Assembly: GCA_048268105.1 (NCBI GenBank)
Contig: JBLWWH010000003.1
Coordinates: forward strand, 1-64,000
Origin: Profundicola sp048268105
Lineage (GTDB): Bacteria; Bacteroidota; Bacteroidia; Flavobacteriales; Weeksellaceae
Direction of reading: 5' to 3'
DNA length: 64,000 nt
The notes under the pieces are model-generated. The model had not been told where the DNA came from, made no database searches, and saw only the letters and a list, made by a program, of their open reading frames with translations. Shown here piece after piece: positions 7,467-15,296 of this stretch (position 1 is its first letter; each line of letters opens with the position of its first letter). Made by a program: the position numbers and the translations under genes.

Positions 7467-8006
7467 CTATGATAATCGATTTAAGTATCTTTGATAAAAC
7501 TTCCACATAATAATTCCAGAGCAAACACTAACATTGAGTGAATGTTTGGTGCCAGATTGTGGGATTTCTAAGGCAATTTCACACATATCGATCAATTCTT
7601 GTTGAACGCCCTCAACTTCATTACCTAAGATAATTACATATTTTTTGTCGCTTTCAACTGCATAGCTTTCTAATGAAACACTCTTGTCTACTTGCTCAAT
7701 AGCGATAGGAGTATAACCTTCTGCCATTAAGGCTTTTAGGATTTCTGTCGCATTTTTATGATACTCCCAAATAACACTTTCTGTGGAACCTAGTGCTGTT
7801 TTTCTAATTTCTTTATGAGGTGGGCGTGCGGTGATGCCACATAAATATATCTTTTCTATGCTAAAAGCATCTGCAGTTCTGAAGATAGAACCAACATTGT
7901 GCATGCTTCTAATGTTATCACATAAAATCACAACTGGTATTTTATTTTGCTGTTGATAGGTTTCAACATCAACTCTTCCTAGTTCCTCAAGTTTTAATTT
8001 TCTCAT
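7467..8006 (-). CDS. SpoU/TrmH-family RNA 2'-O-ribose methyltransferase
   Basis: 179 residues, a minimal SPOUT methylase. The three SpoU motifs are present: NVGSIFRTADAF (37-48), IILGNEVEGV (about 130-140) and IPQSGTKHSLNVSV near 150-162, the last forming part of the SAM-binding trefoil knot. It probably methylates a ribose in tRNA or rRNA in the cytoplasm; the exact target cannot be read from sequence. A terminator for the upstream gene ends only about 8 bases before its start codon, so it needs its own promoter or read-through. Confidence 0.88.
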   Translation of the reverse strand: MRKLKLEELGRVDVETYQQQNKIPVVILCDNIRSMHNVGSIFRTADAFSIEKIYLCGITARPPHKEIRKTALGSTESVIWEYHKNATEILKALMAEGYTPIAIEQVDKSVSLESYAVESDKKYVIILGNEVEGVQQELIDMCEIALEIPQSGTKHSLNVSVCSGIIMWKFYQRYLNRLS

Positions 8007-8013
8007 AATTACA

Positions 8014-8044
8014 AATAAAAAAAGGTGCTAATTTAGCACCTTTA
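8014..8044 (-). terminator. Intrinsic terminator of the lipocalin-like gene
   Basis: AAAGGTGCTAA (8021-8031) pairs with TTAGCACCTTT (8033-8043). On the minus strand a run of seven T follows. It closes the unit at 8066-8524 and abuts the start of the next gene (8006). Confidence 0.8.
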
Positions 8045-8065
8045 AATTTTTTAATAAACAAAAGC

Positions 8066-8524
8066 TTATTTTTTCAATACCACAAAAGTGTTTGCATTAT
8101 TTGTGAAATCAGCTAAAGTATACCATCTTACCTCATTGTTAGATCTGAAATCTAAATGGAAAGTATATTGGTCTCTGTTCCCGTCTGTAATCGTAATGTT
8201 ATTTCCGTGGATCAAGTAATTATCATTTCCTAGGTATTCCCAAGAACCATAAGTTTGAGTATCCTCTAAACAATCCTCTGAATTTTCTCCTGTAAATGTT
8301 TTTAACGTATAGCTTCCGTTGTTCGTAAATCTGTACTCTAATTTCTCATCACATAAGTCAGATCCTTCTACAAAAGTTCCATTGACCACTTTGTAGTCAG
8401 TCTCCCATGTTCCGTAGATGCTATTGTTTACTGTGTCAGATGGTCCATCGTCATCGTTTGAACAGCTAATAAAGCTCATTGATAAGAATGTTAATGCACC
8501 GAATAATAACAATAATTTTCTCAT
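8066..8524 (-). CDS. Lipocalin-like lipoprotein
   Basis: 152 residues. The signal peptide ends in FISC (Cys at about 21), followed by an acidic SNDDDGPSD stretch, which in Bacteroidota often marks export of lipoproteins to the cell surface. The remainder (about 35-152) is a short beta-barrel pattern with IYGTWETDY near the start and VRWYTL near the end, like the Bacteroidota lipocalin-like family (Lipocalin_4/5 type). Ligand unknown. It is transcribed divergently from mutS, with a TATCTTTG promoter box on its strand at 8559-8552. Confidence 0.75.
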   Translation of the reverse strand: MRKLLLLFGALTFLSMSFISCSNDDDGPSDTVNNSIYGTWETDYKVVNGTFVEGSDLCDEKLEYRFTNNGSYTLKTFTGENSEDCLEDTQTYGSWEYLGNDNYLIHGNNITITDGNRDQYTFHLDFRSNNEVRWYTLADFTNNANTFVVLKK

Positions 8525-8551
8525 AAGTATTTTTCTTTAATTTAGTTAACG

Positions 8552-8594
8552 CAAAGATAAGGGATTTTATTATTAAAAGAAGATTGTATTTTTG
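8552..8594. promoter_or_regulatory. Divergent promoter boxes for the lipocalin-like gene and mutS
   Basis: CAAAGATA at 8552-8559 is TATCTTTG on the minus strand, 28 bases before the minus-strand ATG. TATTTTTG at 8587-8594 fits TAnnTTTG on the + strand and ends only 4 bases before the mutS ATG at 8599. No clear -33 TTG stands at the usual distance for either. Confidence 0.5.
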
Positions 8595-8598
8595 TAAA

Positions 8599-11190
8599 AT
8601 GGCGAAGAAGGATAAAAAGGAAACTCCATTAATGAAGCAATACAATAAAATCAAGGCTAAATACCCTGATGCGATGCTATTGTTCAGAATTGGTGATTTT
8701 TATGAGACTTTTGGTGAGGACGCGATTAAAGCTGCCAAAATTTTGGACATTGTTCTCACCCGAAGAGCAAATGGAGCTGCGGCTTATATTGAGTTAGCGG
8801 GTTTTCCTCATCATTCTCTAGATACTTATTTGCCTAAATTGGTTCGCGCAGGTCTACGTGTGGCGATTTGTGATCAATTAGAAGATGCAAGTGCCACGAA
8901 AACTATTGTTAAACGCGGTGTCACCGAACTTGTAACGCCTGGAGTTGCTTTAAACGACCAAGTCTTAGGTTCTTCTTCCAATAATTTCTTGATGTCAATT
9001 CACAGAGAGAAAAATAATTTTGGAGCTGCTTTATTGGATATTTCTACTGGAGAGTTTTTTCTGCAAGAAGGTGATCAAGAAACCGTACAGAAGATGATAC
9101 AGAACTTTTCGCCAAAAGAAATTATCTTCCAAAAAAGAGATTTCCCTGAATTTATCACGTCAAATATTAGTCGTTTTGGTTTAGACGATTGGGCTTTTCA
9201 ATATGACTTTGCCTATGACAAAATGAAACGTCACTTTCAGACAAAATCACTTAAAGGATTTGGTGTTGAAAACATGCACTTAGGAATTACAGCAGCAGGA
9301 GCTGTTTTTGCTTATTTAGATGAAACCCATCATTTTGATTTAAATCACATCAATAATATTCACAGAATTGTAAATGAAAATTTTGTTTGGCTAGACGCGT
9401 TTACTGTTCGAAATTTAGAATTATTTCATGCGCCACACCAAGATTCGGTGACGCTTTTCTCCATCCTAAACCATACGCTTACACCCATGGGAGCTAGATT
9501 GTTGAGAAGGTGGATGGCGCTGCCTTTAGGACAAATTGATCCAATTCAGAAGAGGCAAAATACAGTTCAATTTTTATTGCAAAACACAGAAGTTTCTATT
9601 GCTTTAAGGGAACAGTTACGCAACATGGCAGATTTAGAGCGACTCTGTTCTAAAATTGCCACAGGAAAAATTACACCTAAGCAATTAACTACCTTAACAG
9701 AAAGCATCGCTTCTATTCAAGAAATTAACCAAATACTTAAAGAATATAATCCAGTGCAGATAAAGGGAATAAACTTTAAGTTCAACAATTTTAATAGTTT
9801 ATTTAGTCAATTAAAAGAAACTTTAACCGAAAATCCACCTCATTTTCTACATAAAGGGAATGTTATCGCAGAAGGAGTTTCGCAGGATTTAGATCAATTG
9901 AGAAACATTCTTCATGGAGGGAAGGAGTTTTTAGAGCAAATGCGCCTCCGAGAAAGTGATAAAACAGGAATTCCTAGCATTAAGGTAGATTTCAACAAGG
10001 TTTTTGGTTATTATATCGAAATCAGAAATACGCACAGAGATAAGGTTCCAACCGACTGGACGAGAAAGCAAACTTTAGTTAATTCTGAACGATATATTAC
10101 AGAGGAGCTAAAAGAATATGAAGAGCAAATTCTTGGAGCTGAAGATAAAATTTTAAGAATAGAAACGGATTTATTCTTAGAATTAATACAAAATATTGGT
10201 CCTTACATCCCCGAAATTCAAAAAACAGCGCATGCGCTAGCAAGTTTAGATTGCTTACTAAATTTTGCGGGTTTGGCAGAGAAGAATCATTATGTGAAAC
10301 CAGAAATAAATGACTCTAAATCATTGCATATTGAAGATGGACGACATCCAGTGATAGAGCAACAGTTGCCAGCAAGTTCACCTTATATCGCCAATAGCTT
10401 GTATTTAGATGACAACGACCAACAAATCATTATGATTACAGGTCCCAACATGTCGGGTAAATCGGCTTTGTTGAGACAAACGGCTCTAATCGTATTGATG
10501 GCGCAAATGGGAAGTTATGTTCCCGCAAAAGCTGCTCAGATTGGCTATGTTGACAAGATTTTCACCAGAGTAGGTGCAAGCGATAATTTATCTCAAGGTG
10601 AATCTACTTTTATGGTGGAAATGAATGAAACAGCTCAAATTCTTAACAATTTAACGGACAGAAGCCTAATTATTTTAGATGAGATTGGTCGCGGAACAAG
10701 TACTTACGACGGAATTTCTATTGCTTGGTCGATTACAGAATTTATTCATGAAAATAAAGGAAAGCCTAAAACGCTTTTTGCCACACATTACCATGAATTA
10801 AATGAAATGGCGAAATCTTTTGAACGAATTAAGAATTATCATGTTAGTATAAAAGAAACCAAGGATACCATTTTATTCCTGAGAAAATTACAGCCAGGAG
10901 GTAGCGAGCATAGTTTTGGTATTCATGTGGCAAAAATGGCTGGAATGCCTAGTAAAGTGGTGCGTAGAGCAGAAGATGTCCTTAAGCAATTAGAGAAATC
11001 TCACGCCAATGAGAACCTAACCAATACTACCTCAAAAATCACTCAAGAAAACATGCAACTGTCTTTCTTTCAATTAGATGATCCCATCTTAGAAGCTATA
11101 CGTGATGATTTAGAAGGTTTGGATATCAATACATTAACGCCAGTAGAAGCGCTAATGAAGTTGAATGAAATTAAAAGTAGAATTAGATAA
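8599..11190 (+). CDS. mutS: DNA mismatch repair protein MutS
   Basis: 863 residues from ATG 8599, normal for MutS. The mismatch-recognition domain carries the Phe-x-Glu motif (IGDFYETFGEDA, about residues 33-44). Connector, lever and clamp domains follow, then the ABC-type ATPase with Walker A GPNMSGKS (615-622), the ABC signature region NLSQGESTFMVEM and Walker B LIILDEIGRGTST. It recognises mispairs after replication and recruits MutL. I use 8599 rather than the in-frame TTG 8584 because MAKKDKKETPLMKQY matches related starts. A -7 promoter box ends just before this ATG, so the mRNA may be nearly leaderless. Confidence 0.96.
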   Translation: MAKKDKKETPLMKQYNKIKAKYPDAMLLFRIGDFYETFGEDAIKAAKILDIVLTRRANGAAAYIELAGFPHHSLDTYLPKLVRAGLRVAICDQLEDASATKTIVKRGVTELVTPGVALNDQVLGSSSNNFLMSIHREKNNFGAALLDISTGEFFLQEGDQETVQKMIQNFSPKEIIFQKRDFPEFITSNISRFGLDDWAFQYDFAYDKMKRHFQTKSLKGFGVENMHLGITAAGAVFAYLDETHHFDLNHINNIHRIVNENFVWLDAFTVRNLELFHAPHQDSVTLFSILNHTLTPMGARLLRRWMALPLGQIDPIQKRQNTVQFLLQNTEVSIALREQLRNMADLERLCSKIATGKITPKQLTTLTESIASIQEINQILKEYNPVQIKGINFKFNNFNSLFSQLKETLTENPPHFLHKGNVIAEGVSQDLDQLRNILHGGKEFLEQMRLRESDKTGIPSIKVDFNKVFGYYIEIRNTHRDKVPTDWTRKQTLVNSERYITEELKEYEEQILGAEDKILRIETDLFLELIQNIGPYIPEIQKTAHALASLDCLLNFAGLAEKNHYVKPEINDSKSLHIEDGRHPVIEQQLPASSPYIANSLYLDDNDQQIIMITGPNMSGKSALLRQTALIVLMAQMGSYVPAKAAQIGYVDKIFTRVGASDNLSQGESTFMVEMNETAQILNNLTDRSLIILDEIGRGTSTYDGISIAWSITEFIHENKGKPKTLFATHYHELNEMAKSFERIKNYHVSIKETKDTILFLRKLQPGGSEHSFGIHVAKMAGMPSKVVRRAEDVLKQLEKSHANENLTNTTSKITQENMQLSFFQLDDPILEAIRDDLEGLDINTLTPVEALMKLNEIKSRIR

Positions 11191-11197
11191 AATTTAA

Positions 11198-11749
11198 TTA
11201 TTCACACCATACATCTACTTCGCTCAACTGAATGATAGTAGTAGCGGGTTTAGACTTTTTGCCACCTTTTTGGCTGTCGTAGATGAAACTTATATGATAT
11301 GGTTGTTGAATTTTAGGTAATGGAATCCAAGGCGTGCTTTCCTCATTATTATCATATTTAGTTTCATTATTTACCAAGGACTCCCAATCCTTAGGATTGA
11401 GGTTTTTTAAAGGTTTTTTCTCAGCATTAGTGAGTGAAACATATAAAGGTTGTCCGATTTTATAAGCATCGGCAAATGAAAACTTCAATTTACATTCTTT
11501 GTCGGAGATATCTAATAAGGGAGTATGTAGACTTGCTTTAACTCTATAACCTGGTTTACCTCGACCACCAAAAGCTGACATTTGCATATAATTAAAGTCC
11601 CTAAAGTTTTTAAACATCCAATTTCTTTGAGAATTAGTTGTCTCTACTGTCCAATCCTCTGGTAATCCATCGCTAAAATTTTCCGATAATAAAACTTCTT
11701 GTGATAAACAAAGCGAACTTGTGAATAATAAAATAATTAAGAGTCTCAT
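11198..11749 (-). CDS. Secreted protein with choice-of-anchor-J-like domain
   Basis: 183 residues from the ATG ending at 11749. That start gives a clean signal peptide (MRLLIILLFTSSLCLSQ), whereas the longer frame to 11785 would bury it. The mature part begins with LLSENFSDGLPEDWTVE and contains LHTPLLDISDKECKLKFSFA, a pattern of the choice-of-anchor J / cleaved-adhesin beta-sandwich domain of Bacteroidota surface proteins. It ends at VDVWCE with no T9SS sorting domain, so it is probably periplasmic or held by other means. It is convergent with mutS (7 bases between stops). Exact role unknown. Confidence 0.65.
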   Translation of the reverse strand: MRLLIILLFTSSLCLSQEVLLSENFSDGLPEDWTVETTNSQRNWMFKNFRDFNYMQMSAFGGRGKPGYRVKASLHTPLLDISDKECKLKFSFADAYKIGQPLYVSLTNAEKKPLKNLNPKDWESLVNNETKYDNNEESTPWIPLPKIQQPYHISFIYDSQKGGKKSKPATTIIQLSEVDVWCE

Positions 11750-11869
11750 AGTTATGGTTTTAGATTTATAAATATACGAAATCATTTAATTCAAATGGGC
11801 TGGTTTAGCTTTTATGCTGCGGTGGAATTAATTGAATTATCTTACTTTTAAAGCTTAAAATAAAGATAT

Positions 11870-12262
11870 ATGCCTTATCAAGAAGTATTTATTGAATTCT
11901 GGAAAAAAGTTGAAGAAAGTATTCAGGAAGGGAATTTTGCAAAACTAACCATGGCCAAGACTATTGGTAAGCAAGAGTTGAAGAATATTTTTGTGCGACC
12001 AATGTCTTTAGATAGTGGTGCTAAGCTATTAGTAAAGCATAGATATCGATCTCGAGATGTTGAAGATAAAGAACTGGAATTAAGCCTTGCTGAAATAAGA
12101 AAAGTTATTGAAGAGCATTTATTGAACCCATTTTTTTCGGTCGTTTTATTTACAACCGAAAAAGACATCATGTTCAAAATCAATAAAAAGAAAGCGGGAA
12201 GTATCGTAGAAAATCAACCTACTTTTACAACGGTTATCTTTCTGGATAAGCACGAGAATTAA
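11870..12262 (+). CDS. Conserved-looking small cytoplasmic protein, function unknown
   Basis: 130 residues, no signal peptide or membrane helix. It has an alpha/beta pattern: an N-terminal helix (about 3-20), strands around KLLVKHRYRSRDVEDKELEL, a helix LAEIRKVIEEHLL, then strands FFSVVLFTTEKDIMFKINKK. The charged, compact composition suggests a folded cytoplasmic enzyme subunit or nucleic-acid binder, but I recognise no motif. Single gene with about 85 bases to the next gene and a 19-bp palindrome after its stop. Confidence 0.6.
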   Translation: MPYQEVFIEFWKKVEESIQEGNFAKLTMAKTIGKQELKNIFVRPMSLDSGAKLLVKHRYRSRDVEDKELELSLAEIRKVIEEHLLNPFFSVVLFTTEKDIMFKINKKKAGSIVENQPTFTTVIFLDKHEN

Positions 12263-12274
12263 AATTTCATTTAA

Positions 12275-12293
12275 TATAACAAAATTTGTTATA
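12275..12293. promoter_or_regulatory. Perfect 19-bp palindrome, operator candidate
   Basis: TATAACAAAATTTGTTATA is a perfect inverted repeat around the A at 12284. It sits 13 bases after one stop codon and 56 bases before the ATG at 12349. There is no T-run, so it is more operator-like than terminator-like. Confidence 0.4.
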
Positions 12294-12348
12294 CATAAAA
12301 CATAATGGTATATTAGTTTTCTAATATTAATTTTAAAATAAAAAAAAC

Positions 12349-13854
12349 ATGAAAAACTTTTACTTTATTTTATTGGTTATTTTTATTAACCTGCCGCAAT
12401 TAAGTATTGCGCAAGGTATTTGGGCTCGGACATTCTCTGGAGCTAAAGATGCTATTGTTCACAGTTTTGTCGATGAACAAACTGGTGATGTATATATTAT
12501 AGGTAGTAATGGTTATGACAATGTGCCAGTAACCTCTGCAGAAGATTCTCATCTTCCTATTCATTTTGTCGATACGACCACTGGTATTGGACAATTTGTA
12601 GCCAAATTCGACAAACTTGGAAACATGCAATGGTATCGTATAATGGGTGCTGGAATGGGTGTTCCAAATGGAAAAGTGATGCTGACAGAGGACAATCGAT
12701 TAGTAGTTTTATTAAACAATCATTTTCATGTATTGAACGCCACGAATGGAAGGTTCATCAATTCCATGAATTATCCACATGCCAAATACAAGGACTTTGA
12801 CTTGATTAAAGATGAATCAACCCAAAAACAATATATAGTTGGTTTTCATTTAGAAGTAAATTCGAATGATATATTCTCTTTGATTGGAATTTATAATATT
12901 GGCACTTTTGCCGAATTAGCCACTGCGAATGTTGCTGGAGGTAATCTTAAAATTAATTATCAGAATGGGACTGCATTTAAGCTACATGCTATGGGAAATT
13001 CGGATTTTATTTTGGGAATAAATATTATGCCCACTACTACTTCTCCAATCCCTGATTTATATATTCAACATACAACCGTAGCTCAAATACCAGTTCCATC
13101 ACAAAGGTACTTTTTAATGAAGTTTAATGTTGATTTTAATAATAATTTTGAAATATCATTCGAAAATGAAATAGGTCAAAATTATGGTATATATGATTAT
13201 GATATCACTACAGTTGGAGGTGAATATAAAATTTTTGCACCAGCTTCCAACTCAACTATTAGAAAAATAAAAGAAAATTTAACGCATGAAAGTTCAGTTA
13301 ATACGACCTTTTCTCAAATGTACAAATATTGTGTAACATCCTCAGGTCATCTTTTCTCTACGAAATCTTCAGATCCAAGATTGGTGAAGTTAGGATTTAA
13401 TGGTATTATGGACTGGGATTTGCAAACAAGAACTTTTGAAACGCATCACATTACAAGTAGTGATAATTATGATATTACTGTTTCAGGTTGGTACACCGAG
13501 GAAGTGACTCTTGGTGACAATTTATTGCCTTCCTATGGCGGAAATAATTGGTATAAATCAGCCATTTTGAAGGTGAAGGATGCAGGAAACAGTGGTATTT
13601 ATTTAAAAGAGGAGGAGTTACAATATAGTGTTTATCCTAATCCAGCTTCTGAATTTTTACAAATCACATCTAATTCTCTTGAGGAGTATAAAGTTTTGAT
13701 TTCAAATAATGTTGGACGTTTAGTTTATGAATCAAAAGGAATGGTAAATCTTAAAGATTATACAATTAATATTGCCAATCAAAAACCTGGAATGTATTAT
13801 ATCTTTGTTACTGATGGCAAGAATAGTAAAAAGATACCTTTGATGATAAAATAA
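12349..13854 (+). CDS. Secreted T9SS cargo protein, beta-propeller-like
   Basis: 501 residues. Signal peptide of about 22 residues ending LSIAQ. The body contains repeated blade-like strands (GDVYIIGSN, FVAKFDKLGNMQWYRIMG, LVKLGFNGIMDWDLQT), as in SBBP/beta-propeller-type secreted proteins of this phylum. The last about 75 residues are a type A T9SS sorting domain, YSVYPNPASEFLQIT to MYYIFVTDGKNSKKIPLMIK. The product is expected on the surface or released after PorU cleavage. It is followed after 7 bases by another cargo gene, so the two are probably co-transcribed. Substrate or binding partner unknown. Confidence 0.85.
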   Translation: MKNFYFILLVIFINLPQLSIAQGIWARTFSGAKDAIVHSFVDEQTGDVYIIGSNGYDNVPVTSAEDSHLPIHFVDTTTGIGQFVAKFDKLGNMQWYRIMGAGMGVPNGKVMLTEDNRLVVLLNNHFHVLNATNGRFINSMNYPHAKYKDFDLIKDESTQKQYIVGFHLEVNSNDIFSLIGIYNIGTFAELATANVAGGNLKINYQNGTAFKLHAMGNSDFILGINIMPTTTSPIPDLYIQHTTVAQIPVPSQRYFLMKFNVDFNNNFEISFENEIGQNYGIYDYDITTVGGEYKIFAPASNSTIRKIKENLTHESSVNTTFSQMYKYCVTSSGHLFSTKSSDPRLVKLGFNGIMDWDLQTRTFETHHITSSDNYDITVSGWYTEEVTLGDNLLPSYGGNNWYKSAILKVKDAGNSGIYLKEEELQYSVYPNPASEFLQITSNSLEEYKVLISNNVGRLVYESKGMVNLKDYTINIANQKPGMYYIFVTDGKNSKKIPLMIK

Positions 13855-13861
13855 TATCACT

Positions 13862-14992
13862 ATGAAAAAATACATATCCATCCTTATTTTTCATTTAATT
13901 ATTTTTACCCTCCATGCTCAGGAAATTGTGACGTTTGAAAACATTGAATTTAAAAATTGTTTATTGGCAAATCCTGCCATTAATTTAAATGGTGATAATG
14001 AAATTCAATTGAGTGAGGCTTTACAATACACAGGCGGAATTTCATGCTATTCTTATTTTATAAATGATGCTACAGGATTAGAGGCTTTTGAAAACATCAC
14101 CTCATTAAGATTGGGTGAAAACTTAACCTCTATTGATTTAAGCAATAATAGTTATTTAGAATATCTTAGTTTAGGAAGCAATAAGATTACGACTATAGAT
14201 TTAAGTAATTTGAGCAATCTTACTTTTTTAAATTTAGATTCTAATGAAATTACGAGTATTGATTTATCTAATAATACGGAATTGATCGATGTCAATTTAG
14301 CAGGTAATTATTTACAATCGATAATTATAGGTGAAAATTCGAATTTAGAGACTTTAAATTTAGGGGCTAATCTTTATATCAGCGAAATTGACTTATCCCA
14401 AGTTACAAATTTAAGGGATTTAAATTTAACGAATAACCAATTGGTAGATATTAACTTGACAACTCTATTCAATTTAGAAAGATTGGGGCTTAGTATGAAT
14501 TTAATAGAGGAGCTAGATTTATCTCAAAATTCTAATTTAAGTTTTGTAATGCTTGATTGGAGTCCAAACTTAATTTTTGTAAATGCTCAAAATGGAAATA
14601 ATTATAATATGGATTTTGTAGCAGATTGGGAATGCCCCAATCTTGTATGTGTGCAAATAGATGAAGGATTTGAGCCTTGCTATATGTGTCCAGATTTTGA
14701 TTGGCGTTTAGGAGAACATACCCAATATTCCACAGATTGTAGTGAGCTTTTGGGAACCAGTGAAATTAGCTTAGCAGAACATGTCAAAATTTATCCCAAT
14801 CCAGTCAAAGATATTCTCACGATAAAAACGGAGTTGGAGATAAAAGAAGTGAGGGTGTATGATATGCAGGCAAAATTGGTGAAACGAGAAAAAACGGATG
14901 TTCTCAATATATCTTTCTTATTAGCAGGTACTTATATCATTCAAGTAGAAACGGAGAAAGGGATATATTCAGACAAGATTATTAAGAAATAG
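13862..14992 (+). CDS. Leucine-rich-repeat T9SS cargo protein
   Basis: 376 residues. Signal peptide to about residue 19 (LHAQ). From about 85 to 245 there are roughly eight leucine-rich repeats of 20-22 residues of the IDLSNNSYLEYLSLGSNKIT type, a curved solenoid usually used for protein or glycan binding. A Cys-containing cap (about 255-285, CPNLVCVQIDEGFEPCYMC) closes it. The end is a T9SS sorting domain starting VKIYPNPVKDILTI. Second gene of the pair with 12349. It is followed by a strong terminator at 15053. Confidence 0.88.
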   Translation: MKKYISILIFHLIIFTLHAQEIVTFENIEFKNCLLANPAINLNGDNEIQLSEALQYTGGISCYSYFINDATGLEAFENITSLRLGENLTSIDLSNNSYLEYLSLGSNKITTIDLSNLSNLTFLNLDSNEITSIDLSNNTELIDVNLAGNYLQSIIIGENSNLETLNLGANLYISEIDLSQVTNLRDLNLTNNQLVDINLTTLFNLERLGLSMNLIEELDLSQNSNLSFVMLDWSPNLIFVNAQNGNNYNMDFVADWECPNLVCVQIDEGFEPCYMCPDFDWRLGEHTQYSTDCSELLGTSEISLAEHVKIYPNPVKDILTIKTELEIKEVRVYDMQAKLVKREKTDVLNISFLLAGTYIIQVETEKGIYSDKIIKK

Positions 14993-15296
14993 AATTATAT
15001 GATTTTATGTGCCGTATTAAGGGTTCGCTGATAATTAATATTCATAAAAATTAAACTTTGTCAAAGTATAGAGATTCTTTATAACTTTGGCAAAGTTTTT
15101 TTTATTTAATTTTTTCTATTAATTAATGCAATTAATCGATGTCCAAATACTTATTGTTATATCGCTAAGTCAGGTTTATTACTAAATTTTTCTTTAGCAG
15201 TTTCAGTCATTCCATATACATCTTTTCTACTAATTATTATTTTTTAACAAATCAATAAATAGAGAATTCACATCCTCAGTAATGTTTTCACTTACT
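14993..15296. other. Intergenic region with terminator and possible decayed coding
   Basis: About 300 bases between the convergent ends of the LRR gene and hutU. The first part holds the terminator 15053-15106. On the minus strand, 15294-15130 reads as short open stretches (for example RKDVYGMTETAKEKFSNKPD, then a stop) that look like coding fragments, but I cannot assign them to a family. Confidence 0.35.
15053..15106 (+). terminator. Strong intrinsic terminator built from two small palindromes
   Basis: AACTTTGTCAAAGTATA (from 15054) pairs with TATAACTTTGGCAAAGTT (to about 15098) over some 16 pairs, followed by eight T. Each arm is itself an ACTTTGnCAAAGT palindrome, so alternative folds exist. 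Confidence 0.8.

Noticed and set aside
14100..14560. Repetitive DNA in the LRR gene
   Set aside because: The period of about 63 bases follows the leucine-rich repeats at protein level; not a separate DNA repeat or CRISPR.
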